Positions 31,471-41,961 of a DNA stretch of 64,000 nt are shown in pieces. The position numbers and the translations under genes are program-made. How positions within the stretch are numbered: the stretch's first letter is position 1; every line of letters begins with the position of its first letter. Source of the stretch: Cutaneotrichosporon cavernicola (lineage: Eukaryota > Basidiomycota > Tremellomycetes > Trichosporonales > Trichosporonaceae); the NCBI RefSeq assembly GCF_030864355.1, contig NC_083395.1:1302001-1366000 (forward strand), in the 5' to 3' direction. The notes below the pieces were generated by a model, which was given only the letters and a program-made list of their open reading frames with translations, made no database searches and had not been told where the DNA came from.

Positions 31471-33223
31471 ATGCCTATCCCAGTGACCACGCCTGTTTTG
31501 CACCTCAAGCAGCAACAGTTGAACAAAGCAGCAATCTATTCCCAAGCAAATGGAAAGATTACAGAGGTCGACGCGGATCAAAACCAAATTGTCGCTGCAA
31601 AGGCCCAAGGTTTCCCGGACTTTGGGCACAACATGAAGAAATACTGGCCCGAGAGCAACTGTGGGTGACAGAGATGACCAATGCTAATCGGAAGACATCA
31701 ACTTGAACCACGGTAAGTCGGCTGAACGGAACACGGTCAAAGATTGCTGATGGTAGGCTCACTCGGCTTCACGCCCGTCTGCGTCATCGAAGCAAAGATG
31801 AAAATGTTGTGGCAGATGAACGCCCGCCCCGACCCCTGGGATCGGCGACACACCTTGCCGATGCTCAGTGCAGTACGCGAAGAGGTCGCACCCCTGCTGG
31901 GCACAGTGGGTGACAACGTCTTAATCATGAAGAATGCCAGGCAAGCCATCAATACGATCCTATACAACCTAAAATACGAGCCAGGGGACATCATTGTCAT
32001 GTACTCGACGACGTTCTCCTCCATCTCGCAGATGATAAAGTGCGTGTGCGACAGGAATGAAGGCGTTCGCGTCGAGATCATTGACGTCACTTTCCCCTGC
32101 GATCACTCGGAGATTGTCGAGGCTACCGAAGCAGTGCTCCGCAAGTACAACAAGCCGACTGGTGTCACTCGCGGTGGAGACAAGTCCACAGTCTCGCATG
32201 GTGTGGTGGACAAGGAGCGCGTGCGCCTCGTCGTCATGGACGGAATCTCTTGCGTTCCCGGCGTCATCAGTCCTTGGGAGGACATTACCCGCTCCTGCCA
32301 CAAGTACGGAGCGCTGTCACTCGTTGATGGTGCCCACCTAATCGGGCAGCAATCCGTCGACGTCAAGAAGGCTGACCCCGACTTCTTCGTCTCCAACATG
32401 CACAAGTGGCTGTACGCGTAAGTTTCCAGTTTCGGTTGTGGCAGTTAACACTAGCCACCTCTCTAACTCAATCACATACATCGCCCCGCGGAACCAGATC
32501 CTCATCCGCACCTCGTTCCCAACAGGCAACTATTACGAGTCGGAAAAGTATCCGAGGCCAGGTCGACCATGGCTGTTCGCCGAACAGTTCAACTTTAACG
32601 GCACCATTGACTTGTCGTCCTATCTCACTATACCTGTAGCGCTCAAGTTCCGCCGCGACATTGGTGGCGAGGAGCGTATCATTGCGTACAGCCGCTCGAT
32701 AGCTCTTGTGTGAGTGGTCAAGGCCAATTTAACCTGCCGTGCGTCTGACAGCAGCGGCGGCAAGCGCCTTGCGAAACGCTGGTCGACATCGATTCTGGAG
32801 AACGGGCGCGGCGAGCTTACAGCTTGCATGGTGAGCAGCGGGGAATTGAACAAGCTGACAGCAGGTCAACGTCGAGCTGCCGATCGCAGTGCCGAGAGAC
32901 ACCGAGGAGCAAATGATGATGCAGTTATGGATGGAGGACATGCTGATGGAAGCCGACATTTTTGCAACGATGGTAAGTCGCTACCAAACAAGCCGCAACC
33001 AAGAGTTGGAGGACAAGGAGTGGACCGAAAACTAGTTCACAGTGGACGCAACTGATGCCAGTATGTGCACAACGGCAAGTGGTACACCCGTATCTCGGGC
33101 CAGGTGTGGGTAGAGTTGTCAGACTTCGACCTCCTGGGAGACGCGTACGACGAGCTTGCAGAGGCCGTGCTCCGCGGCGAGCACCTCCACAAGCGGCCAC
33201 CTCTGACGATGCTCGACTACTGA
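31471..33223 (+). CDS. Class-V aminotransferase-fold PLP enzyme
   Basis: Seven exons: 31471-31660, 31695-31712, 31757-32417, 32455-32709, 32752-32830, 32865-32972, 33062-33223; 1473 nt, 490 residues. Exon 2 is only 18 nt and supplies INLNH, giving the family motif YINLNHGSLGFTP. Further hallmarks: VDGAHLIGQQ (cofactor-ring Asp/His) and the Schiff-base lysine in NMHKWLYA (K286). The start FGHNMKKYWPE before the NHGS motif resembles fungal isopenicillin-N-epimerase-like/cysteine-desulfurase-fold proteins. The reaction is not fixed by sequence: epimerase, C-S lyase or desulfurase activity are all possible. Cytosolic; no targeting peptide is seen. The acceptor of intron 4 could be 32751 or 32754, both in frame. 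The 89-nt last intron is the longest. Confidence 0.83.
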
Positions 33224-33466
33224 GATAGATCAATGTGTATGAATTCTCGAAGGTTGCGATGCTGGTGCTGCAGATGGGGGTGGGTGTCGCGGTCGCTCAG
33301 TCGCCGCACCTTCAACAAATCTCTACACTACCAGTCTTCCTCTGGGCGAAGGCTCCCAATGTGCTCACGTTCCGCGGTTCTCCATTCCCTGGCACGGTCG
33401 AGGTCCAGCCTCTCGACGCTGGCACACTGTTACAGCTCTAGCATTTCGTTACCAACGTCTACACGA

Positions 33467-34557
33467 TTACTTCGTGTGGCAGATGCGGAGAGGACCAGCA
33501 ACGTGGTTGTAGTTGTCGGCGTAGCTCTTGGGGGGGATCCGGGCCTTCTTGGGCTCCGAGATGTAGTAGTCCCACCCTTGGCGCTCGGCCTGGGGTCAGC
33601 GGTGAAAGGGGCAATGGGGCATGGCCGCCAACGGACGGCGAGATGGACAGGGGGAGGAGCTAGTGGAGCGCGGGAAGCGATGAGGCGCGCGAAGATACCA
33701 AGCACAACAGAGTGCTTGGACTTGGACACTGAAGTACGCAGACAGCGTCGACGGCGCAGGGCTATCCCTCGTGGACAGGACCGTGATAGAGAGAGTGCGT
33801 TTGGCAGTGATTCGCTGTAGGTGATGGAAAGATGCTCGGCCAACCCGGAGATGGCGTGTTACCCCAAGCCTCTGTCCCAAGCCGACACAACCGACCATGG
33901 TGCACGCCGCGCACTCAAGTGTCGGCAAGCCTGGGTGACGATTGCACCACCAGCTACCCTTGGCGCTTATCGCTGCATGCGCGTCTCCTGTCGGAGGGCG
34001 ACGCCAAGGTTGGCTGCTTGGATCATCGCCATCTTCGCGACAACGTCCGCCACACCAGCGTCATCTCACTTGCCCTCTCATCTTGCTCTGCCGCTCTCCA
34101 CTCGCAACCGAATCGGCGACATTCCACCTCCAACTCCTCTCCCTCCTCCGTACATCCTCCTCTCAGCCCGCGAGTGACTCACGAAGCGGACGGCGTCCTC
34201 GCGCGTGCGGAAGGCGAGCGAGGTGCTCTGCATGTAGTCGGCCGACGACTGCCACCCCATGAGCGGGTTGGTCCAGCGGCCCGAGCCCTGGAGGACGTCC
34301 CAGTCGATGCGCCACACCTTGGTCTTGCCCTTGGCCGACTGCATCGTGTTCTTCGTCGGCTTGAAGATGCGCACCTGGCGGCTCTGGAGCTCGGTGGGCG
34401 CATCGGACACGGTCGCGACGACGACTTCGGTGGGCGTCTGGCGGATGGTGGGGGGACCCGGAGCCTTGCCGGCGACCACGTCGGCAGGGTACGTCTGCGG
34501 GATGAGCTGCAGCGCACGCACGCTGGTCGAGAATGGGCGGAAGGCGCGGAGGGACAT
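33467..34557 (-). CDS. NDUFS4-like mitochondrial complex I subunit
   Basis: Two exons, 34557-34183 and 33589-33467; 165 residues. The N-terminus MSLRAFRPFSTSVRAL is Arg/Ser-rich, with no acid, as a mitochondrial presequence should be. The body shows the NDUFS4 pattern: RQVRIFKPTKNTMQSAKGKT, WRIDW, RWTNPLMGWQSSADYMQS, FRTREDAVRFAERQGWDYY and the basic end SYADNYNHVAGPLRICHTK. It is the 18-kDa accessory subunit of NADH:ubiquinone oxidoreductase at the N-module interface (family knowledge); its presence implies the organism has a complex I. The 593-nt intron, ending GCTGACCCCAG, is the longest in this window. The donor GTGAGT and the phase-0 join reproduce the conserved FAE junction. Its 3' end converges with the PLP enzyme, 243 bases apart. 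Confidence 0.9.
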
Positions 34558-34790
34558 GGTGCTGGGTGTTGTCACTGTCGCAACGCCGAGATGAGCTCCG
34601 AGGTCTGGCAGGCAGGCAGGCCGAGGGCGGTGGGTGGAGAGTCCCTACGGTGGCGGAGAATTCGGGATTAGGTCCCGTGGCGTTCACTGTGGCACCAGTG
34701 CTCCAGTCACAGTGCCGGCAATTCAGCGATTCCTTCCAACATCTGAACATGCGACAACAATGCATAGAATACAACATTAAATGCTGACAC

Positions 34791-36510
34791 TTATCGTGCA
34801 AGACGCGTGCGCTTGGCCGCAGGGAGAGATCCAGTGGCGGGCCGGAAGTTGCTACTACTTGGCAGGCGGCCTCCAGCCAGTGACGGTGGAAGTCTGGGGT
34901 CAGCTCCGTCGTGGGTTATGTAGCCCGAGCAGAGAAGCACTCACGAGCCCATCTTGGGGTCACCATTGTCCTCGTGCGTGACACGACGATGCGGGTAATT
35001 GACGTTGGCACCTTCGAAGACGCTGTCGAAGTTGCAACCACCCTCCTCCTGGAACCATGGGTGGGCAAGCGACTCTCGCGCCGTAATGCGCTTCGCTGGG
35101 TCCCACTCGAACAGCTTCGTAAGAAGGTCGTAGCCGTTGCTCGAGCCAGCTCGGTTCGCGTACCATGTCGGTAAGGGCGAGGCGGTAGGATAAGGTCCTT
35201 GAGCCAAGTATGTCTTCCATTCCGGCATGTTGACAACACCTGGCCAGTGCTCCGCTGGTTGTTAGTTCGAGTGCTGAGCGGATATAAGCTTACGCTTCAC
35301 AGCGCCCAGGACGTCACAGATCTTGGCCATTTGGTCACGCTGAAAAGGTAAGGTCTTCTTGCTGTCGAGCTTCGCCTCCTCGCCCTTGAAAATGGGCCTG
35401 AGCGATAACAGCTCGGCGTAGATGCAACCGACAGCCCAGAGGTCTGAGGTTAGCTTGGAGAGTTTGAAGAAACTATACTCACCAACAGCGGCCGTGTAGT
35501 GCTTTGAGCCCAGGATGAGCTCAGGAGCACGATACCAGATGGTCACAACGACCTTGTCGCCCCCGTACAGTCCGCCTTGCGCTAGTGGCTTGTGCCAGAG
35601 CCGCGCCAGACCCAGATCACCAATCTTCACGACGCCAGTATTTGTGACGAGGATGTTGGCCGGCTTGAGGTCGCGATGCATGACGAACTGGGAATGGAGG
35701 AAGTGTAACCCTGCCAGCAGCTGGTGCAACAGGCGGCGCAGCGTCGTTGGGGGAATCGCCGTGCGCAACGTCTGCGAGTGATGGTGAATGATTTGCTGAT
35801 CATTAGCACTCGTAGCGTGAACTTGGACATACTAAGAAGTCATGTTCCGCGTACTCGAACACCATGTAGATCGCCTTGTCTTCCAGAATGACCTCTCGTA
35901 GTGCGACAAGGTTGCGGTGGTGCAGCTCGCGGTTTAGCTGGTGTCAGTCTGGTTCGTTGCAGCAGCGCTTCGTCTTGGTAGATTGAAGGGATTTGGCCCT
36001 GCCTTTCCCCAGCTCCGGTTACTCACCATGATCTCGCGAGCGCCACTCTGCGAGATGCCCGCGTACGTCTGTTGATCGCCCTCCTTGTCGGGCTTGAACT
36101 TCTTGATAGCGAAGACGTCACCCTCCTTTGCAGGAAGGTCACCTGGGCGCATACAAAGTTCGGGGTTATTTAAAGGGTCGTCGGAGATGAACGGTGATGG
36201 GGACTTGGCCACGCCGAGGGCGGCACGGGCAGAGCTGGGCAAGGCGCTCTTGCCGTTGGGCTTCGGTGGTGCGAGGAGCACCGCCTTATACACGCGCCCG
36301 TACGTTCCTGGGGTAAGCTAAGATTCGAAATCTAGCTGAAGGAAGAGCTCACCGGAAGAGATGAAGCCCAGAATCTTGTAGGCCTTGAGCACACTGTGGT
36401 CAGCATCACCTTCAGATAAGAGCTCACGTGCGCCGCTCGCGGTCCCGCTTGGCGCGGTAAGCGTGCATGGGGTCGGCCATGGCGCCTTGGGGCCGCGAGG
36501 AGGCCATCAT
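34791..36510 (-). CDS. SSN3: CDK8/Ssn3 Mediator cyclin-dependent kinase
   Basis: Eight exons: 36510-36428, 36393-36353, 36307-36027, 35937-35833, 35771-35483, 35443-35294, 35254-34945, 34893-34791; 1362 nt, 453 residues. Kinase features: [18 protein letters not shown] (P-loop over two introns), FAIKKFK, the CDK8-type helix [13 protein letters not shown] in place of [26 protein letters not shown] (DLG instead of DFG, usual for fungal Cdk8), and [15 protein letters not shown]. The N-terminal [14 protein letters not shown] and Pro/Ser/Arg tail ([19 protein letters not shown]) are also Cdk8-like. With cyclin C, Med12 and Med13 it forms the Mediator kinase module. An insert of about 40 residues follows the P-loop. 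The first of two adjacent ATGs (36510) was taken. The gene is divergent from Spc7, with 293 bases between them. Confidence 0.92.
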
Positions 36511-36803
36511 GGAGGTGTATCTGAAGAAGTAGAGAGTGAGAAGAGAAGGTAGACAGGCAATGATAAAAGGATCCCAAGTCATTTGTGGGATGATCCATGG
36601 AGTGAACGGTGCCTGACGGGGATATCTCGGGTTATACCACGAGGGCACCGGAATCAAATCGCTGTCTTGAAATCAAAACAAACAAGTCAATCGCGGTGGC
36701 CAGACCTTGCACTAGTCGACTTCGCACTCTTATACCCCATCACCATTGCATCCCGCGCTTTCGAGATCAGAGAGCTGCCAGCGTCCATTCGATCGATAGA
36801 GAG

Positions 36804-39800
36804 ATGTCGCGAGCATCAGCGTCTCCCGCCCGCCGCAAAAGTGTCGGCTTATTCGACAGAGACATGAACCGCTTTGACGACAACAACATGACTCTCCCCA
36901 TCACAAAGAACGAGCGCAAGCACAAGCGCGGCGTCTCCATTGGGGGGAGTATAGATATATTAAGCGAAACCCAGATGTTGCGGCGGCAGGCTGTGGGTCT
37001 TGGTCCCTAGCGGAGCTGACAGCACAGAAACCACGCAAGTCGATCCTCAAGGGCCCAGCCCCAACGGAAGAGTGGGATGAGCAGAAAGTCGACATGGCGG
37101 CGACCATCGACTTCGGGCGACTGGATCGGGCGATTAGCGGACCACGCGCGAGCATGCCGGTGAATCCTCGGATGAGCTTAGGACCTCGGCGTAGGGTCAG
37201 CTTCGCGCCTAACACCCACGTTCGGTGAGTGCGATGAAGTGGTTCCCCACTGACATCAGCATGTTTGACCAGCCCGAGAAGCGCCTGCGGCGAAAATCGT
37301 CCATGCTCCCCCGGCAGTTCGGCAACAGCAGCACCACCGCATCTCAGTCTCCGTCCCGCTCCCGTCCCTCCCTCCCTGTCCTACCCAGCTCCCGCTCGTC
37401 TCTGCCCGGTTCAGCCCCTCCAACGAGCCCACGAGCGCGCTTCTTGGGCGAAGGGGACGAGATGAGCGAGGCATCCATGGAGATCGAGAGCGACCAGTCG
37501 TACGCGTCTAGCACCGAAGACTCGGACGACATCCTCACACAAGTCCAGGCAATGCGCCCAACAACTCCCGTGCATACCCCAGCGCCCGACGGCTCTAGCG
37601 ACGTTGACGCTGAAAGCGAGATGGACATGGACGAGACAGTTATCAGGGGTGGCATTGTCCCACACCGATGGGCTGACGACTCCGAGTCAGACTCGGATTC
37701 GGGCTCGGACATGAGCATCGAGGGGACCGCGGCAGATACAGACGAGGAGATGACGATGGACTTCACCGTCGCTCTCGGCGGGCCAATGCCTCGGGTGCCA
37801 CCGCAGGACGCGCTCCGGGGCCGCGCCTCCATCGGATACTCTGTGCCCTCCGCCCCCGGACAGTCACCATTCCTTCCCGGTGACGCTGTCTCGGATAACG
37901 AGACAATGGAGATGGAGGAGACGGTTGCGTACGGCGCGGTGTACAATGACGAGTCAACGTCATCGTCCGATAACTCGAACATCAACCGCGCCGGCGACCA
38001 CACCGCAACGTATAACATGGATTTCACCTCCGTCGGCGGCGGTATCTACCAGGACGAAAGCGCGATGGACATGTCTATGACCGCGGCCCAGGGCGGTATC
38101 AACCACAACGGCATGGACATGATAATGGCCGGCACGCATGGCAGCGCCAACGAGAGCGCGATGGACATGACGATGACGCGCGTGCATGGCGGCATCAACG
38201 ACAGCGAGGCGGATATGACAATAACGCGCGCTCATTGGGAAACCGAGGGTGGCAACACTAGCGCACTCGACTTCACGACAGCAGGTGGCGGAATCGCGTA
38301 CAAGAGCACAAGTGTTTACGGGGCCGCCACGACTATGATGACCAACATCTTCGCGCCGGCGCCAACGCCAGCTCTGACGCCCGCGCCCAAGTCACCCGCG
38401 CGCCCGACCACGACGCCCGCAACGAGATTCAACATCTTCGCCCCGACGCCAGTGACCTCGGGCATTCCACGCCCACGCGCATCCATCAAGCCCGCCCTAA
38501 CACCATTCGCACCCGTCTCCGCGCGGGCACCTGAGCCGTCGCCCGAGCCCACTCTCGAGGATGAGGAGCCCATCGTCCCTCAGCCCCGCGTGCAAGGAGG
38601 ATCGGCGACTCCAGCCCGCCCAACAGGTGGGACACCCGGCCGCAAGGCGCGGCGGTCGGTTGGCACGCCGTCCTTTGCGCGCTCGACATCCTCGTCTACT
38701 CAAAAGAAGCGTGAGCCTTCCCCGATGCCGCAGAAGACGGTACCTTCTTCCGCCCAGCGGAAACGTGAGGTGTCCCCGTCCGCGCAGAAATCCGACCCTA
38801 CCGCGGCCCAGCAAAAGAAGCGCAACATCTTCGGCGCCTCGCCAGAGCCCGACGGTGAACCGACGCCATCTCGTTCCAAACTGCGCACACCGATGAAGTC
38901 TGGAACGGGTCTCGAGACGGCTGCAAGTGTCGCGAAGAAACTGGACTTCTCCACCGGGGTCCGCGCTTCCACACCTGCTACATCCGCGTCTACCACCCCC
39001 AGTGGACTCACACCCAAGACAATCTCGAAGATGGCTACTCCCAAGGCCGCCACACCCAAAGCTGGCCCCAAGGTGGCCTCGAGCTCGACAACCCCCAGGG
39101 CCACGCCAAGTACATCTTCGGTTCCTCACCTGCTACCATCTCCAAGTTCACTTAAGCGTGCACGAGAGGATGAAGGAGAGGCGGAGGATCACGAAAGGGA
39201 GATCAATCGCGCCAAGCGCCGCCGATCTAGCGTTGTTCCCTCGTCGCCCAGGTCCACTAGCATCGGGACCGGCGAGGAGGACATGTCGCTTGAAGAGTCC
39301 GAGGAGCCAACGCCGACGGCTATGGATAGAACTGAGCTGTGGCTGGGCGAGCAGCCGCCAGAACAGGAGGTTCATGAGCCAACTCCTGCGCTTTATCAGG
39401 AACGTCAGGTCACACCTGATCCCGTGGAAGAGCGGCCCCTTCCTTCTTACACCCCGATCCGTCGTGATGCGTCTGGACGTAGCACGCCACGCCGCACGCC
39501 TCGCAAGTCCCTAGGCCCTCCCCGTCGATCCATCTTTGTTGAGCCGGAGCCGGAAGTCGCCGAGCCCGAGCCCAAGCTCAAGCCGGAGCCTGAGATCGAG
39601 CCCGTCGACCTCATGACTCATCTCCCATCACAACCTGGGGTCGACGTACAAAACGTCCCATTGTCCACGTTCCTCGAGATGGTGGGGATTTTCTGGCAGG
39701 ACGACCTGATTGGGCGGAAGAGCCTGGCGGTGCGTGCCGATAATATCAAGTCGCAGTTCGCCAAGGGCCACGAGTTCCCTCTCCCCGAATACGTCGAGGC

Positions 39801-41031
39801 GAACCTCGAGTCTGTCTTCCTCTCGATGCTTAGTTGGGCGGACGCCGAGATCACACAGAAGATCCAGCAGAGTCGGGAAATCCTCACGACCATCGAGCGT
39901 CTATGCTCAGAGGACAACCCTCCTGTCGTGCACGACTACCTCGCAGCCGACGAGGAGGACCGCGCCATGTTTGAGGGCGTCCTCCTGCAGATCAAAAGCG
40001 TGACGTATCTCCGCGCGCGTGCCCGATGGTATGACTGGAAGCACCAAATCTTGAGCGAGCGCGTTGGAGCAGACATCCGCGACATCCGCGATGATATGCT
40101 GGCCGATGAGGAGCGGCACTCTGCCGAGCGGAAGACGATCGACCGTGTTCTCCCCGATCTCCGGAAGCGCCGGGACGAACTCGAGGCCGAGCTGGCTGCG
40201 CACCGCGCCCAGGTCGAAGCGGTCCTCGCATGTGACCCCGAGGAGATCGCTGCGCTGCGCGAAGGCATTGAGGAGCAGGACACAGAGCTCGAGCGGTTCC
40301 GTACTGAGCTAGAGGGCAAGAATGCGAAGAACGCCGAGGTGGAGGAGGAGCTCGTCACTCTTACCGCACAGCGTGACGCACACAAGGTGGCGATCGACGC
40401 CGCTCACAGCATGTGTGATCAGGCGACAGTGGGCGACGTGATGCGCCTCGACGCCGAACTCGAGGCTCTCCAGGCACTGCACGGGTGGCGTGTTGTACGT
40501 GCGGGCCCTCGCCTCGAGCTGCAGCTCGGCGAATTCGGACTCGCGGTGCCCGTAGACGCGTTGGAGCGCGCCACACTCAGCCTCAAGGACCCACAAGGCC
40601 CGGACGCAGGTTTACTTGCCCTCGCACAGGCGGCCCTGGTCGCCGCCCACCCCGCCTCCCTCCGCGCGCTGATCGACACGACCACGCAGCTCTGGGGCGC
40701 AGCACGGGGCGTGCGCGACGAGCTCCGCCGTCTCGCTCTCTACTACCCAGTCGCGTACGAGGTCGGGAACGCCACGCTCACCGTGAATGCTTCCCTCGTG
40801 CTTCCCAAGGCTCGGGCGCGTGCGTCCCTATCACTGACGTTGGGACCGGATGTGCTCACCAGTTGGCCGGAAGCTGCTCGCGCTCTCCCGGTCGAGGTCA
40901 AACCGGCATATGGGCGTGTCGACGCGGGGGGACTGCGCGAGCGCGCACGTGAGACGCTCGCAAGCGCGGATTTGAGCCTCGCGGGCGTGCTGTTCCAGGC
41001 TTGTGCGGAAGCGGCCGCCCTGTATTCTTAG
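36804..41031 (+). CDS. SPC7: Spc7/KNL1 (Spc105) kinetochore scaffold
   Basis: Exons 36804-36992, 37028-37224 and 37260-41031; 4158 nt, 1385 residues. The N-terminus carries SILK and RRRVSF motifs, the PP1-docking pair of KNL1 proteins, before a run of nine degenerate MELT-like repeats (37621-38280) such as MDMDETV, MDFTSVGG and MDMTMTRVHGG, the sites Mps1 phosphorylates to recruit Bub3-Bub1. A long Pro/Ser/Lys-rich middle follows. The C-terminal third begins with the Spc7-domain signature VPLSTFLEMVGIFWQDDL, continues as coiled coil (about 39840-40400) and ends in an RWD-like kinetochore-binding region. It acts in the KMN network linking centromeres to microtubules and to the spindle checkpoint. 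Both introns are 35 nt and the second ends CACTGACATCAG. Large opposite-strand frames over the repeats are codon-bias mirrors. Confidence 0.93.
37621..38280 (+). repeat. Degenerate MELT-like repeat array in Spc7
   Basis: About nine units of the form M-[DE]-[MF]-x-[TS]-x2-x-GG occur at roughly 50-130-base spacing, e.g. MTMDFTVALGG, MEMEETVAYG, MDMSMTAAQGG. The closing Gly-Gly is shared by most units, so the repeat is longer than the four-residue MELT core. Confidence 0.75.
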
Positions 41032-41961
41032 CGGTTGGGTTGTAGGTCAGAATGGTTTGTAGCTACTTGATATTATCTGTGCTAGGTTTCATGTTGTGGC
41101 GGCGGGTAACCGAGGAGCGCGTAGTGAATAGAGCTCAGCTCGTACACGCAATATGAAGACGCCGTCTCCCATCACAGAGCAGTACCATGATCGCCCCAAG
41201 GACGTGGCCTTCTTCATTTGCCACTCATCGCACGAGTACGCGAGCACCCCGCTCCTAATCGATCCCACCCTGTTTCTACATATTCCAATTCCAGATTCCC
41301 AACTGCGGGCCAGAAGCGGTTGGTGACTCTGTCGGCCTCTCTCAGAATGTCAGCCCCACCGGCCAAAAACGACACAGCTCCCCACGCCGCTGCGACGAGC
41401 TAGTCTCGGTCTTCGTTTCGGGGGGCGTACTTGACTCTCTACCAAAGCCCACACCAGCCTTAATCGGCCCGCGACAATATCACGCCGAAGGAATGGATAT
41501 TCCATCACAATCAGCGCCATCCTTGAACTCAATCGCCACAGCATGTGTCCGGCTTAAGGTATGTGCAATACATGTAGGCAAGCGATGCCCAGGTTTCGTA
41601 ATGGAACACGTCGTGTTCAACTTTGTCAAGCCGAGTGGCGAACATGCGTTGGTGCGGCCGAGAGCGGCGCGACGTAGCTCTTTACCCTAGACGCGCTCGC
41701 ACAAAATCTGACAAAATGTGGCGCGCGCCACCCTCTGCTACCTGCTCTCCACACTCACTCGCCTCATATTTCTCCACCATTGGTGAAGACGGTCATTCGC
41801 ATTGGCCTGACCAAACGGGTCCGCCTGACATACCGGAACGGCGCGCCGATAGCGCGCCAATTGTATTTGGCCAATGCGAGAGCCCCCTAGTTCCACCCTC
41901 AACCTGGAGGGCATTTGCTCCGCGACGATTCCGATCTCACCATTTACATGCGCCACTCGAT
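41032..41961. other. Intergenic, Spc7 to pfkB gene
   Basis: About 0.9 kb. A 57-codon ATG frame starts at 41153 (MKTPSPITEQYHDRPKDVAF) but has no match I recognise and no clear leader. A fairly AC-rich stretch precedes the pfkB ATG. Nothing else is supported. Confidence 0.4.

Noticed and set aside
31355..31650. Alternative start of the PLP enzyme at an ATG near 31355 joined by a 35-nt intron
   Set aside because: That join puts the following sequence in a frame ending in a stop and loses FGHNMKKYWPE; the intron is more likely in the 5' UTR.
33832..34671. 279-codon plus-strand frame
   Set aside because: Antisense to NDUFS4 exon 1 and its intron; no recognisable protein, while NDUFS4 motifs are clear on the other strand.
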